A DNA stretch of 5,607 bases, taken from NCBI GenBank assembly GCA_017386805.1, contig JAFOGM010000104.1, positions 1 through 5,607 of the forward strand. The letters run 5' to 3'. Source of the DNA: Bacillota bacterium (GTDB lineage Bacteria; Bacillota; Clostridia; Peptostreptococcales; Anaerovoracaceae). Shown piece after piece: positions 1-5,007 of the stretch (position 1 is its first letter; the number at the start of each line of letters is the position of its first letter). The notes beneath the pieces were generated by a model. The model saw only the letters and a list, made by a program, of their open reading frames with translations. It was not told the origin of the DNA and did no database searches. Both the position numbers and the translations under genes were made by a program.

Positions 1-522
1 GACATCCGAAAGATGGCGCAGGGCGATAAGGAAGCGTTAGGTCATTTCTACGATGAGACAAAATCCATGATTTACGGATTTGTAGTATCGATCCTGAAAC
101 ACGCCAGCGATGCAGAGGATATCTTACAAGAAACGTACCTGCGGATCTACCACAATGCGGGACGCTATGAATGTGACGGAAATCCGATGCCATGGACGCT
201 GACCATTGCCAGACGACTGGCAACCGATAAACTGCGGGAGCGAAACCGGCGAAGCCAGGTTTCCGCAGACGATGGGGAAGTTGAAATGGTACATCTGGCG
301 GCGGATCCGGGAATGGATCCGGAAGACCGGCTGATGCTGGAAATGGCACTGAACAACCTGAGCTCGGAGGAATTGCAGATTGTGATGCTCCACGCGGTGG
401 GAGGAATGAAACACAGGGAAATTGCCAAACTAATGGAGATCCCCTTAGCCACAATATTATCGAAATATCACCGGTCGCTGAAGAAGTTAAGACGACAGTG
501 GGAGGAAGGACATGAACAATAG
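1..522 (+). CDS. ECF-type RNA polymerase sigma factor (5' end outside window)
   Basis: This is a sigma-70 family, ECF-type sigma factor that would direct RNA polymerase to a dedicated promoter set. The reading frame is open to base 1. The residues before the first ATG (13) read DIRKMAQGDKEAL, a normal interior start of sigma region 2, so the true start is probably a few codons upstream and the ATG at 13 is internal. Counting Asp at base 1 as residue 1, sigma-2 covers about 8-80, with DAEDILQETYLRIY (region 2.2) and PWTLTIARRLATDKLRERNRR (regions 2.3-2.4). An acidic linker follows, then sigma-4 at about 118-170, with LSSEELQIVML and a helix-turn-helix ending IPLATILSKYHRSLKKLRR. About 173 residues are visible, near full length for an ECF factor. 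There is no sigma-3 domain, unlike housekeeping sigma. The stop overlaps the downstream anti-sigma gene by 11 bases, so the two are co-transcribed. The subgroup and regulon cannot be read from the sequence. Confidence 0.93.
   Translation, partial: DIRKMAQGDKEALGHFYDETKSMIYGFVVSILKHASDAEDILQETYLRIYHNAGRYECDGNPMPWTLTIARRLATDKLRERNRRSQVSADDGEVEMVHLAADPGMDPEDRLMLEMALNNLSSEELQIVMLHAVGGMKHREIAKLMEIPLATILSKYHRSLKKLRRQWEEGHEQ
501..505 (+). promoter_or_regulatory. Ribosome binding site of the anti-sigma gene
   Basis: GGAGG lies 6 nt before the ATG at 512 and inside the last codons of the sigma gene. It fixes the anti-sigma start and supports coupled translation, because the ribosome finishing the sigma gene at 522 is already past the new start. 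Confidence 0.8.
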
Positions 523-1819
523 AGATATTGAAAACAGATTGCGCAGAGCCGTGGAACAAAGTGTTCCCGACGTCCGCGATTCCATTCTCTCGCGGTGTGA
601 GGAAAGAGAAGAGAAGGTCATTGAGATGAAGGACAAAAGAAAGAATAAAAATAGTAGCTGGAAGAGGCTGGCTGCCGTGGCGGCAATGGTTGCTTTAGTA
701 TTCGGCGGTGCAGGACTGTACGTACAGGGTAATGCGGTGGATTCGATCATCGAATTGGACGTGAATCCCAGCGTGGAATTGTCCGTGAATAAGAAGGAGC
801 GTGTTGTCGGTGCAGAGGCACTGAATGAAGATGCAAAAGTGGTATTAGATGATATGGATCTGAAGGATGCAGATTTGGATGTGGCTGTCAATGCGCTGAT
901 CGGCTCGATGCTGAAGCATGGATACATCAGTGAACTGCAGAATTCCATTCTGATCACCGTGGAAAATGATGATGCGGCAAAGGGGAAAGTGCTGGAAGAT
1001 CGCCTTGTGAAGGAAGTGGGGGAAATGCTGAAGAGCAGTGCCATTGAAGGTGCGATTCTCTCCCAGCAGATCAAGGATGATGCCGGGATAAAGAAGTTGG
1101 CTGATGAACTGGCAGTTTCTGTAGGGAAAGCAGCCCTGATCGAAAAGATTGCGGAAAAGGATACCGTTCTAAAGAAAGAAGAACTGAAGAAACTGGACAT
1201 CAATGAACTGAACCTGTTGATGGAGTCCAGAAAAATCGAAGCGAAGGATACCCAGGTGGTCGGTAAGGCCAGTGATAAGGCGTATATCGGCGCGGACAAG
1301 GCGAAGGCTGCGGCGCTGGAAGATGCAGGTTTGAAGGAATCGGCTGTCCGTGGTCTGAAGGCAGAATTGGATCTGGAGCGAGGTATCATGGTTTATGAAG
1401 TGGAATTCAGTGCCAATGGTACAGAATACAACTACGACATCGATGCAGAAAACGGTAAGGTAGTTCACGTAGATAAGGAAAGAGACGATGATTGGTACGA
1501 AGCACAGGGAAAGATGCCTGTCAGCTCCGAAAGGGGCAGTGGAACTGAAAGTGGCTCTGCTACCTCTGGTTCTAGTAATTCTGGTGCGGCAGCCAGCTCT
1601 GCAGCGGACCGGATCTCCGCAGAGAAGGCAAAGTCTCTGGCTCTGGAACATGCCGGGCTGAAAGCTTCTGAAGTGACTTTCGTGAAAGCTGAACTGGGTA
1701 AAGATGATGGACGTTGGGAGTACGACGTGGAATTCCGTGCAGGAAACATGGAATACGATTACGAAATCGATGCTGACAGCGGAAAGATCCTGAAGTCTGA
1801 AAAAGACTGGGACGACTAA
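512..1819 (+). CDS. RsgI-like transmembrane anti-sigma factor with two PepSY domains
   Basis: This 435-residue single-pass membrane protein probably holds the adjacent sigma factor inactive and releases it on an external signal. Residues 1-49 are charged, helical and cytoplasmic (the presumed sigma-binding part), with one Cys and no zinc-type HxxxCxxC anti-sigma motif. Residues 52-71 form the single membrane helix, preceded by a Lys/Arg-rich stop, so the C-terminus is outside. Residues 75-150 match the RsgI-family middle domain, with IIELDVNPSVELSVN at its start and ALNEDAKVVL after it. In RsgI proteins the Asn-Pro bond of the NPS motif is reported to self-cleave; here that is N85-P86. A charged helical region follows (150-250), then PepSY 1 (259-326), a Ser/Gly/Ala-rich linker (about 338-366) and PepSY 2 (368-435). 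GGAGG at 501-505 sits 6 nt before the ATG, and the start overlaps the sigma gene end, suggesting translational coupling. Family assignment is firm; the signal is unknown. Confidence 0.9.
   Translation: MNNRDIENRLRRAVEQSVPDVRDSILSRCEEREEKVIEMKDKRKNKNSSWKRLAAVAAMVALVFGGAGLYVQGNAVDSIIELDVNPSVELSVNKKERVVGAEALNEDAKVVLDDMDLKDADLDVAVNALIGSMLKHGYISELQNSILITVENDDAAKGKVLEDRLVKEVGEMLKSSAIEGAILSQQIKDDAGIKKLADELAVSVGKAALIEKIAEKDTVLKKEELKKLDINELNLLMESRKIEAKDTQVVGKASDKAYIGADKAKAAALEDAGLKESAVRGLKAELDLERGIMVYEVEFSANGTEYNYDIDAENGKVVHVDKERDDDWYEAQGKMPVSSERGSGTESGSATSGSSNSGAAASSAADRISAEKAKSLALEHAGLKASEVTFVKAELGKDDGRWEYDVEFRAGNMEYDYEIDADSGKILKSEKDWDD
1555..1819 (+). repeat. Second copy of an internally duplicated PepSY domain, with Ser/Gly linker
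   Basis: The C-terminal PepSY unit (residues 368-435) aligns without gaps to the first unit (residues 259-326, bases 1286-1489). By hand count 35 of 68 positions are identical. Both carry the pattern I-x-A-x-KAK, AGLK, KAEL, Y-x-VEF, EY-x-Y-x-ID and GK. The two copies are separated by a low-complexity Ser/Gly/Ala linker that probably acts as a flexible spacer outside the membrane. This indicates duplication of one domain within the gene. Confidence 0.75.
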
Positions 1820-1860
1820 ATTTGAGTACGAGAAAGATCAATATATTCCTTAACGCAGGG

Positions 1861-1882
1861 GCGGGCCGAAAGGCCCGCTTTT
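1861..1882 (+). terminator. Rho-independent terminator after the sigma/anti-sigma unit
   Basis: A perfect 7-bp GC-only stem (GCGGGCC at 1861-1867, GGCCCGC at 1872-1878) closes a GAAA tetraloop and is followed by TTTT at 1879-1882. It lies 41 nt after the anti-sigma stop, as expected for the end of that transcript, and just before a candidate promoter for the next gene. The T-run is short but the stem is very stable. Confidence 0.85.
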
Positions 1883-1887
1883 GCATA

Positions 1888-1916
1888 TTGCGGTCAGCCG
1901 CCAGTTGAAGTACAAT
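1888..1916 (+). promoter_or_regulatory. Putative SigA-type promoter of the EamA transporter gene
   Basis: TTGCGG (1888-1893) and TACAAT (1911-1916) are separated by exactly 17 nt. The -10 element matches consensus at 5 of 6 positions; the -35 element matches only the TTG. It follows the terminator at once and predicts a start of transcription near 1923. The first ATG of the downstream reading frame (1915) overlaps this -10 box, so it could not be in the message. Confidence 0.55.
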
Positions 1917-1924
1917 GGGAGAGG

Positions 1925-1941
1925 AGCCGCCGAAGGCGGTT
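1925..1941 (+). other. Small hairpin in the leader of the EamA transporter gene
   Basis: AGCCGCC (1925-1931) can pair with GGCGGTT (1935-1941) around a GAA loop: 7 pairs, one of them G-U. No T-run follows, so it is not a simple terminator. It would lie at the 5' end of the message if the promoter at 1888-1916 is right. A role in message stability is possible but unproven. Confidence 0.4.
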
Positions 1942-1974
1942 GCTGGAAAAACAGGCGGATTAAAACGCAAAAGT

Positions 1975-1979
1975 GAGGG
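1975..1979 (+). promoter_or_regulatory. Ribosome binding site deciding the GTG start at 1987
   Basis: GAGGG at 1975-1979 lies 7 nt before GTG 1987, a good spacing. No comparable sequence precedes the in-frame ATG at 1915, where the upstream bases (CAGTTGAAGTAC) are weak. This favours the GTG start. Confidence 0.65.
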
Positions 1980-1986
1980 CAATACA

Positions 1987-2832
1987 GTGTTTTATTTGAT
2001 TTTATGTATTCTCTGCTCGTCCATGCTGGCTATTGGGATGCGTTTGAGCGAAGGGAAAATACAAAGTAAGATGTCCATGATCGCGGTGAATTATGTGGCC
2101 TGTCTGGTTGTGGGCATTTGTTATACCGGTTTGGGTGGGCTGATTCCCAGTGGCGAAGGAGTGGTTCCCATGTTGGGGATGGGTGCTTTCAATGGCGTGT
2201 TCTATATGTTCGGGTTGGTACTGAATCAGTACAATATTCCGCGAAATGGTGTGGTTTTGACCTCGGTCTTCTCCAAGATGGGCGGTCTTTTGATTCCCCT
2301 GGTGATTTCCATTCTGGTCTTCCGGGAAGATCCCACGATGCTTCAGATGGTTGGATTTATCGTTTCCATGGTGTCGATCGTTCTGATCTGCCAGGGCGGT
2401 GAAAAAGAGACGGCGAAGAAGTTGTCCATTGGTGGATTGGCGATCCTGTTCCTGTCAGATGGCTGTGCAGGGATCATGGCCAAGGTGTTCCAGGAGATGG
2501 GAAATCCGCTCTTGAGCGATCATTTCCTGTTCATGACTTTTGGTGTGGCGCTGATACTCTGCGTGATCGTGATCCTGGTCAAAGGGGAACGTGTGGGAAA
2601 GAATGAAATCCTCTTCGGTCTTCTGATAGGGATCCCCAACTTTATGCAGGCCAAGTTCCAGCTGATGGCCATGGAAACCATTCCGGCGGTGATCGTCTAT
2701 CCCATGAAGAGCGTAGGTACCATTGTAGTTATTACGCTGGCAGGGGTTCTCCTGTTCCGGGAAAAACTCAGCAGGAAGCAGTTAGTTGCCCTGGCGGCAA
2801 TTCTGGTATCGCTGGTGCTATTGAATATGTAA
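1987..2832 (+). CDS. EamA/DMT-superfamily membrane transporter
   Basis: This integral membrane protein is probably a drug/metabolite-superfamily (EamA) carrier that moves a small metabolite across the cytoplasmic membrane. From the GTG start it has 281 residues, usual for 10-TM EamA proteins. Hydrophobic segments lie at about 2-19, 31-50, 59-78, 87-112, 118-136, 147-167, 177-199, 208-226, 233-256 and 264-281. The two halves end alike: VFRE (111-114) before TM5 and LFRE (256-259) before TM10, the typical EamA repeat ending. A Pro-containing helix (IPAVIVYPMKSVG, 232-244) in the second half also fits. The frame extends upstream to an ATG at 1915, but the added 24 residues (MGEEPPKAVAGKTGG...) are polar, unlike an EamA N-terminus, and overlap the promoter; GTG 1987 has a good GAGGG site. 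Terminators on both sides make it a single-gene unit. The substrate is unknown. Confidence 0.85.
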   Translation: MFYLILCILCSSMLAIGMRLSEGKIQSKMSMIAVNYVACLVVGICYTGLGGLIPSGEGVVPMLGMGAFNGVFYMFGLVLNQYNIPRNGVVLTSVFSKMGGLLIPLVISILVFREDPTMLQMVGFIVSMVSIVLICQGGEKETAKKLSIGGLAILFLSDGCAGIMAKVFQEMGNPLLSDHFLFMTFGVALILCVIVILVKGERVGKNEILFGLLIGIPNFMQAKFQLMAMETIPAVIVYPMKSVGTIVVITLAGVLLFREKLSRKQLVALAAILVSLVLLNM

Positions 2833-2853
2833 GAAACGAATTGAAATTTCAGG

Positions 2854-2878
2854 CGGGGACCGATCCGGTCCTCGTTTT
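2854..2878 (+). terminator. Rho-independent terminator after the EamA transporter gene
   Basis: CGGGGACCG (2854-2862) pairs with CGGTCCTCG (2866-2874) around an ATC loop. This makes a 9-bp stem with one G-U pair, followed by TTTT (2875-2878). It begins 21 nt after the stop codon and separates the transporter from the downstream operon. Confidence 0.9.
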
Positions 2879-2917
2879 ATATTGCACAAAAATGAATGCA
2901 CAAAGCGTGTTTATACA

Positions 2918-2946
2918 TTTAAATATGCATATTGATGAATATTTAA
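2918..2946. promoter_or_regulatory. Palindrome and inverted repeat upstream of the binding-protein promoter (possible operator)
   Basis: AATATGCATATT (2922-2933) is a perfect 12-bp palindrome. Overlapping it, TTAAATAT (2919-2926) is inverted as ATATTTAA (2939-2946) with a 12-nt spacer. The sequence TAAATATGC recurs at 2920-2928 and 2981-2989, the second copy directly abutting the -35 box. These could be binding sites for a dimeric regulator or UP-element-like DNA. The region is AT-rich, so some symmetry is expected by chance, and no known regulator box is recognised. Confidence 0.4.
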
Positions 2947-2989
2947 CAAATAAAAGTGAAAAAAGTTGAAATAAAATGAATAAATATGC

Positions 2990-3018
2990 TTGACATATAC
3001 AAAGGCCGGTGCTATAGT
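2990..3018 (+). promoter_or_regulatory. Strong SigA-type promoter of the binding-protein/OCD operon
   Basis: TTGACA (2990-2995), a perfect -35 element, is followed after 17 nt by TATAGT (3013-3018), a 5-of-6 -10 element. A/T tracts upstream (2945-2985) could act as an UP element. The predicted transcript starts near 3025, giving a leader of about 83 nt before the binding-protein gene. Confidence 0.85.
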
Positions 3019-3045
3019 AAACTCATCGATCGACAGTAAATCAAA

Positions 3046-3069
3046 TGACAAGTCCAAACAACTTGGTCA
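3046..3069 (+). other. Possible leader hairpin in the 5' UTR of the operon
   Basis: TGACAAGT (3046-3053) can pair with ACTTGGTCA (3061-3069) with one bulged G (3065) and a 7-nt loop: 8 base pairs. It ends about 25 nt before the ribosome binding site and has no T-run, so it is not a terminator. It matches no riboswitch class that I recognise. A directly repeated CATAAAG (3082-3088, 3089-3095) leads into the ribosome binding site. Confidence 0.35.
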
Positions 3070-3093
3070 AACATTCAAAGTCATAAAGCATAA

Positions 3094-3098
3094 AGGAG
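3094..3098 (+). promoter_or_regulatory. Ribosome binding site of the solute-binding protein gene
   Basis: AGGAG at 3094-3098 lies 9 nt before ATG 3108 but only 3 nt before ATG 3102. Normal spacing favours 3108 as the start, a change of two residues. Confidence 0.6.
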
Positions 3099-3107
3099 AG
3101 TATGAAA

Positions 3108-3965
3108 ATGAAGAGCATGAATTTAAAGAAATTATTCGCAATGATGATGGTACTGGTTATGGTTCTGGGTTGCTTCGCAGGCTGCGGCGGCGGTTCTGAA
3201 GAAGAAAGCGGCGGTACGGAAGTCGCCGGTGATCAGTCTTTACAGAGCGTTCTGGATTCCGGAAAGTTACACGTAGCAGTCAGTCCCGACTATGCACCGT
3301 ATGAATACCTGGATCTGCTGACTGGAGAAATCAAGGGAAGCGACATCGAGTTCGCAAAGCACATCGGTGAAGAATTAGGCGTAGAAATCGTTTTCGAACA
3401 GATGAGCTTTGAAAGCTGCCTGGCAGCAGTTAACACCGGCAGCGTGGATCTGATGATCAGCTGCATGGGTTACAGCCCCGAACGTGCTGAAACCATGGAA
3501 CTGTCTGAACAGTACAACATTCACAACAATATGACCAACACCGTACTGACCACTGCAGAACTGGCTCCGACCCTGAACGTAGGTGAAGACTTCGCAGGTC
3601 TGGTGATCGCAGCACAGAACGGTTCTACCATGTACGATAAGGCTGCCGATGAACTGCCCGGAGTTAAGGAAGTCAAGGCAATCTCCTCCATCGCCGATGG
3701 TATCATGATGCTGACCGAAGGTAAGGTTGACGGCGTGGCAATGTCCTCCAAGGTTGCAGATGAGTTCATCGAAAACTACGACGGTCTGGCTGTTACTGGT
3801 TTCCAGTTCGCAGCTGACAAGAAGGGTAACGTTGTAGGCGCTCCCAAGGGTGATGTGGCTATGATCGAAAAGGTCAACGAAATCATCATTGCAGCTACCG
3901 AAGCAGACCTGTTCATTCAGTGGTACGAAGCTGCTGCTGAAGAAGCAAAGAGCCAGGGGCTGTAA
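3108..3965 (+). CDS. Family 3 (amino-acid type) ABC transporter solute-binding lipoprotein
   Basis: This is an extracytoplasmic solute-binding protein of family 3, which captures amino acids or related small polar compounds for an ABC importer. It has 285 residues from ATG 3108 (287 from ATG 3102), a normal length. A lipoprotein signal is present: K7-K8, a hydrophobic stretch 9-21, then candidate lipidated cysteines at 22 (VLGC) and 26 (FAGC), followed by a Gly/Ser/Glu linker. The binding domain runs from about 46 to 276: SGKLHVAVSPDYAPYEYLD (51-69), GSDIEFAKHIGEELGV (77-92), VNTGSVDLMISCMGYSPERAETMELSEQY (spanning 108-136), and NGSTMYDKAADELPG in lobe 2. R126 (SPER) is at the place of the arginine that holds the ligand carboxylate, and D208 (GKVDGVAM) at the place of the acid that holds the amino group, consistent with an amino-acid ligand. 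It is the first gene of the operon, 19 nt before the OCD-family gene. No permease or ATPase is visible. The ligand is unknown. Confidence 0.9.
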   Translation: MKSMNLKKLFAMMMVLVMVLGCFAGCGGGSEEESGGTEVAGDQSLQSVLDSGKLHVAVSPDYAPYEYLDLLTGEIKGSDIEFAKHIGEELGVEIVFEQMSFESCLAAVNTGSVDLMISCMGYSPERAETMELSEQYNIHNNMTNTVLTTAELAPTLNVGEDFAGLVIAAQNGSTMYDKAADELPGVKEVKAISSIADGIMMLTEGKVDGVAMSSKVADEFIENYDGLAVTGFQFAADKKGNVVGAPKGDVAMIEKVNEIIIAATEADLFIQWYEAAAEEAKSQGL

Positions 3966-3970
3966 GTCGA

Positions 3971-3976
3971 AAGGAG
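3971..3976 (+). promoter_or_regulatory. Ribosome binding site of the first OCD-family gene
   Basis: AAGGAG at 3971-3976 lies 8 nt before ATG 3985. A second ATG follows directly at 3988 with 11-nt spacing, so the first is preferred. No terminator lies in the 19-nt gap, which supports co-transcription with the binding protein. Confidence 0.75.
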
Positions 3977-3984
3977 TATAAGTC

Positions 3985-4995
3985 ATGATGAAGCCGGAAA
4001 TTTTATTCTTAAAGCAGGAAGATACCATTGCAGCTGGTGCTGAAGATATGAAGATGACCCTGGAACTGGGTGACAAGGCAATCAAGATGTGGGCAGAAGG
4101 TACGCTGCTCAATCCCACCAAGGTCAGCATGAGTCTGGATGACCACGGCTCCTTCTTCGTGGCAATGCCTACCTACGTAGGCGGTGAAGATGACATCGCT
4201 GGATTCAAGTGGGCTGCCGAAGGAAGACAGAACCTCCAGAACGGTCTCCCTCTGGGTATCGACGTTACCGTCCTGAGCGATCCCTACAGCGTATTGCCGA
4301 AGGCTTTCCTGGACGCTTCCCTGATCACAGCCATGAGAACTGCGGCTTCCGCAGCCTTAGGTGCTAAGTATCTGTGCAGTCCCAAGTTCAAGAAAGCGAC
4401 CCTGGTTGGCTGCGGTATCGTTGGAAGATATGCCGTGAAGGCAGTAACCCTGGCCGTTCCGTTCCTGGAACAGATTGAAATCTACGACCTGAATATCCCC
4501 AAGGCCAAGGCTCTGGCGGATGAATTCAAGGATAACGATATTCCTGTAACTGCTGTGGAAGATCTGGCTGAATCGGTAAAGACCTCCGATATTATCATTA
4601 CCATGACCACCGCACAGAAAGCCTTCATGCAGAAGGATTGGATGAAGTCCAACGCAACCATCGTACAGATGGGTCCCTGCGACTTCGGTACCGACACCGT
4701 GGAAGGTGCTGATAAGCTCTTCGTGGACAACTGGTATCAGGTAAGTAAGAGTAAGCTGTCTCCGGTTCATGCACTGCACGAAGCTGGAAAGCTGAATCAG
4801 GAAGATATGACGGAACTGAGATTTGTAGCTGCGGATATGGCCAAGGGTCGTGACAATGACGATCAGCAGGTCATGTATGTATCCCTGGGTCTGGGAGCTA
4901 TGGATATTATGATCGCTCATCAGGTTTACAAAAACGCAAAGGCTATGGGCCTGGGTACCATCGTAAACCTGTGGGACGCTCCAAAATACGTATAA
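3985..4995 (+). CDS. Ornithine cyclodeaminase/mu-crystallin family protein (first of tandem pair)
   Basis: This 336-residue cytoplasmic protein belongs to the family of ornithine cyclodeaminase, archaeal alanine dehydrogenase, SbnB-type opine dehydrogenases and ketimine reductases, all NAD(P)-dependent enzymes acting on amino or imino acids. The substrate domain shows NPTKVSMSL (43-51), MPTYVGG (61-67), GFKW (73-76, K75 at the conserved substrate-binding lysine) and LITAMRTAASAALGAKYL (113-130, R118 at the conserved carboxylate-binding arginine). The Rossmann domain starts at VGCGIVGR (141-148, GxGxxG), with D168 (IYDLN) after beta-2, which favours NAD(H). The C-terminal LGLGAMDI (301-308) segment is also typical. 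The loop that normally reads GxDxPGK and holds the catalytic Asp reads MGPCDFGTD (229-237), so the exact chemistry is uncertain. Length is normal (about 310-360). It lies 19 nt after the binding protein and 12 nt before a close paralogue. It may act on what the binding protein captures; this is inference. Confidence 0.9.
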   Translation: MMKPEILFLKQEDTIAAGAEDMKMTLELGDKAIKMWAEGTLLNPTKVSMSLDDHGSFFVAMPTYVGGEDDIAGFKWAAEGRQNLQNGLPLGIDVTVLSDPYSVLPKAFLDASLITAMRTAASAALGAKYLCSPKFKKATLVGCGIVGRYAVKAVTLAVPFLEQIEIYDLNIPKAKALADEFKDNDIPVTAVEDLAESVKTSDIIITMTTAQKAFMQKDWMKSNATIVQMGPCDFGTDTVEGADKLFVDNWYQVSKSKLSPVHALHEAGKLNQEDMTELRFVAADMAKGRDNDDQQVMYVSLGLGAMDIMIAHQVYKNAKAMGLGTIVNLWDAPKYV

Positions 4996-4996
4996 T

Positions 4997-5000
4997 GAGG
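4997..5000 (+). promoter_or_regulatory. Ribosome binding site of the second OCD-family gene
   Basis: GAGG at 4997-5000 directly follows the stop codon of the first paralogue and lies 7 nt before ATG 5008. The 12-nt intergenic gap holds no terminator. Confidence 0.7.
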
Positions 5001-5007
5001 TAATGTA

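Noticed and set aside
487..1389. A 300-codon open frame on the - strand opposite the anti-sigma gene
   Set aside because: Its product is Ser/Phe-rich with no recognisable domain. It arises because the + strand is rich in GAA/AAG/GAT codons, and the + strand gene is clearly real.
2118..2402. A 94-codon + strand frame inside the transporter gene
   Set aside because: It is out of frame with a well-supported membrane protein; its composition (Trp/Arg/Gly/Ser) is that of a shadow frame.
2918..2946. ArgR-type operator before the binding-protein promoter
   Set aside because: The ATGAAT and AT-rich sequences are suggestive, but no full TGAAT-n-ATTCA type box is present, so naming the regulator is not justified.
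3019..3107. Riboswitch (lysine, glycine or similar) in the operon leader
   Set aside because: The leader is short, has at most one weak hairpin, and shows no conserved core of a riboswitch class I know and no terminator or anti-terminator pair.
2990..3199. A 69-codon + strand frame starting in the promoter region
   Set aside because: It begins within the -35 element, has no ribosome binding site and runs into the binding-protein gene in another frame.
3375..4130. A 251-codon open frame on the - strand across the binding-protein and first OCD genes
   Set aside because: It crosses two convincing + strand genes and shows no domain. Part of it resembles the - strand frame at 4926-5183 only because both lie opposite the paralogous OCD genes.
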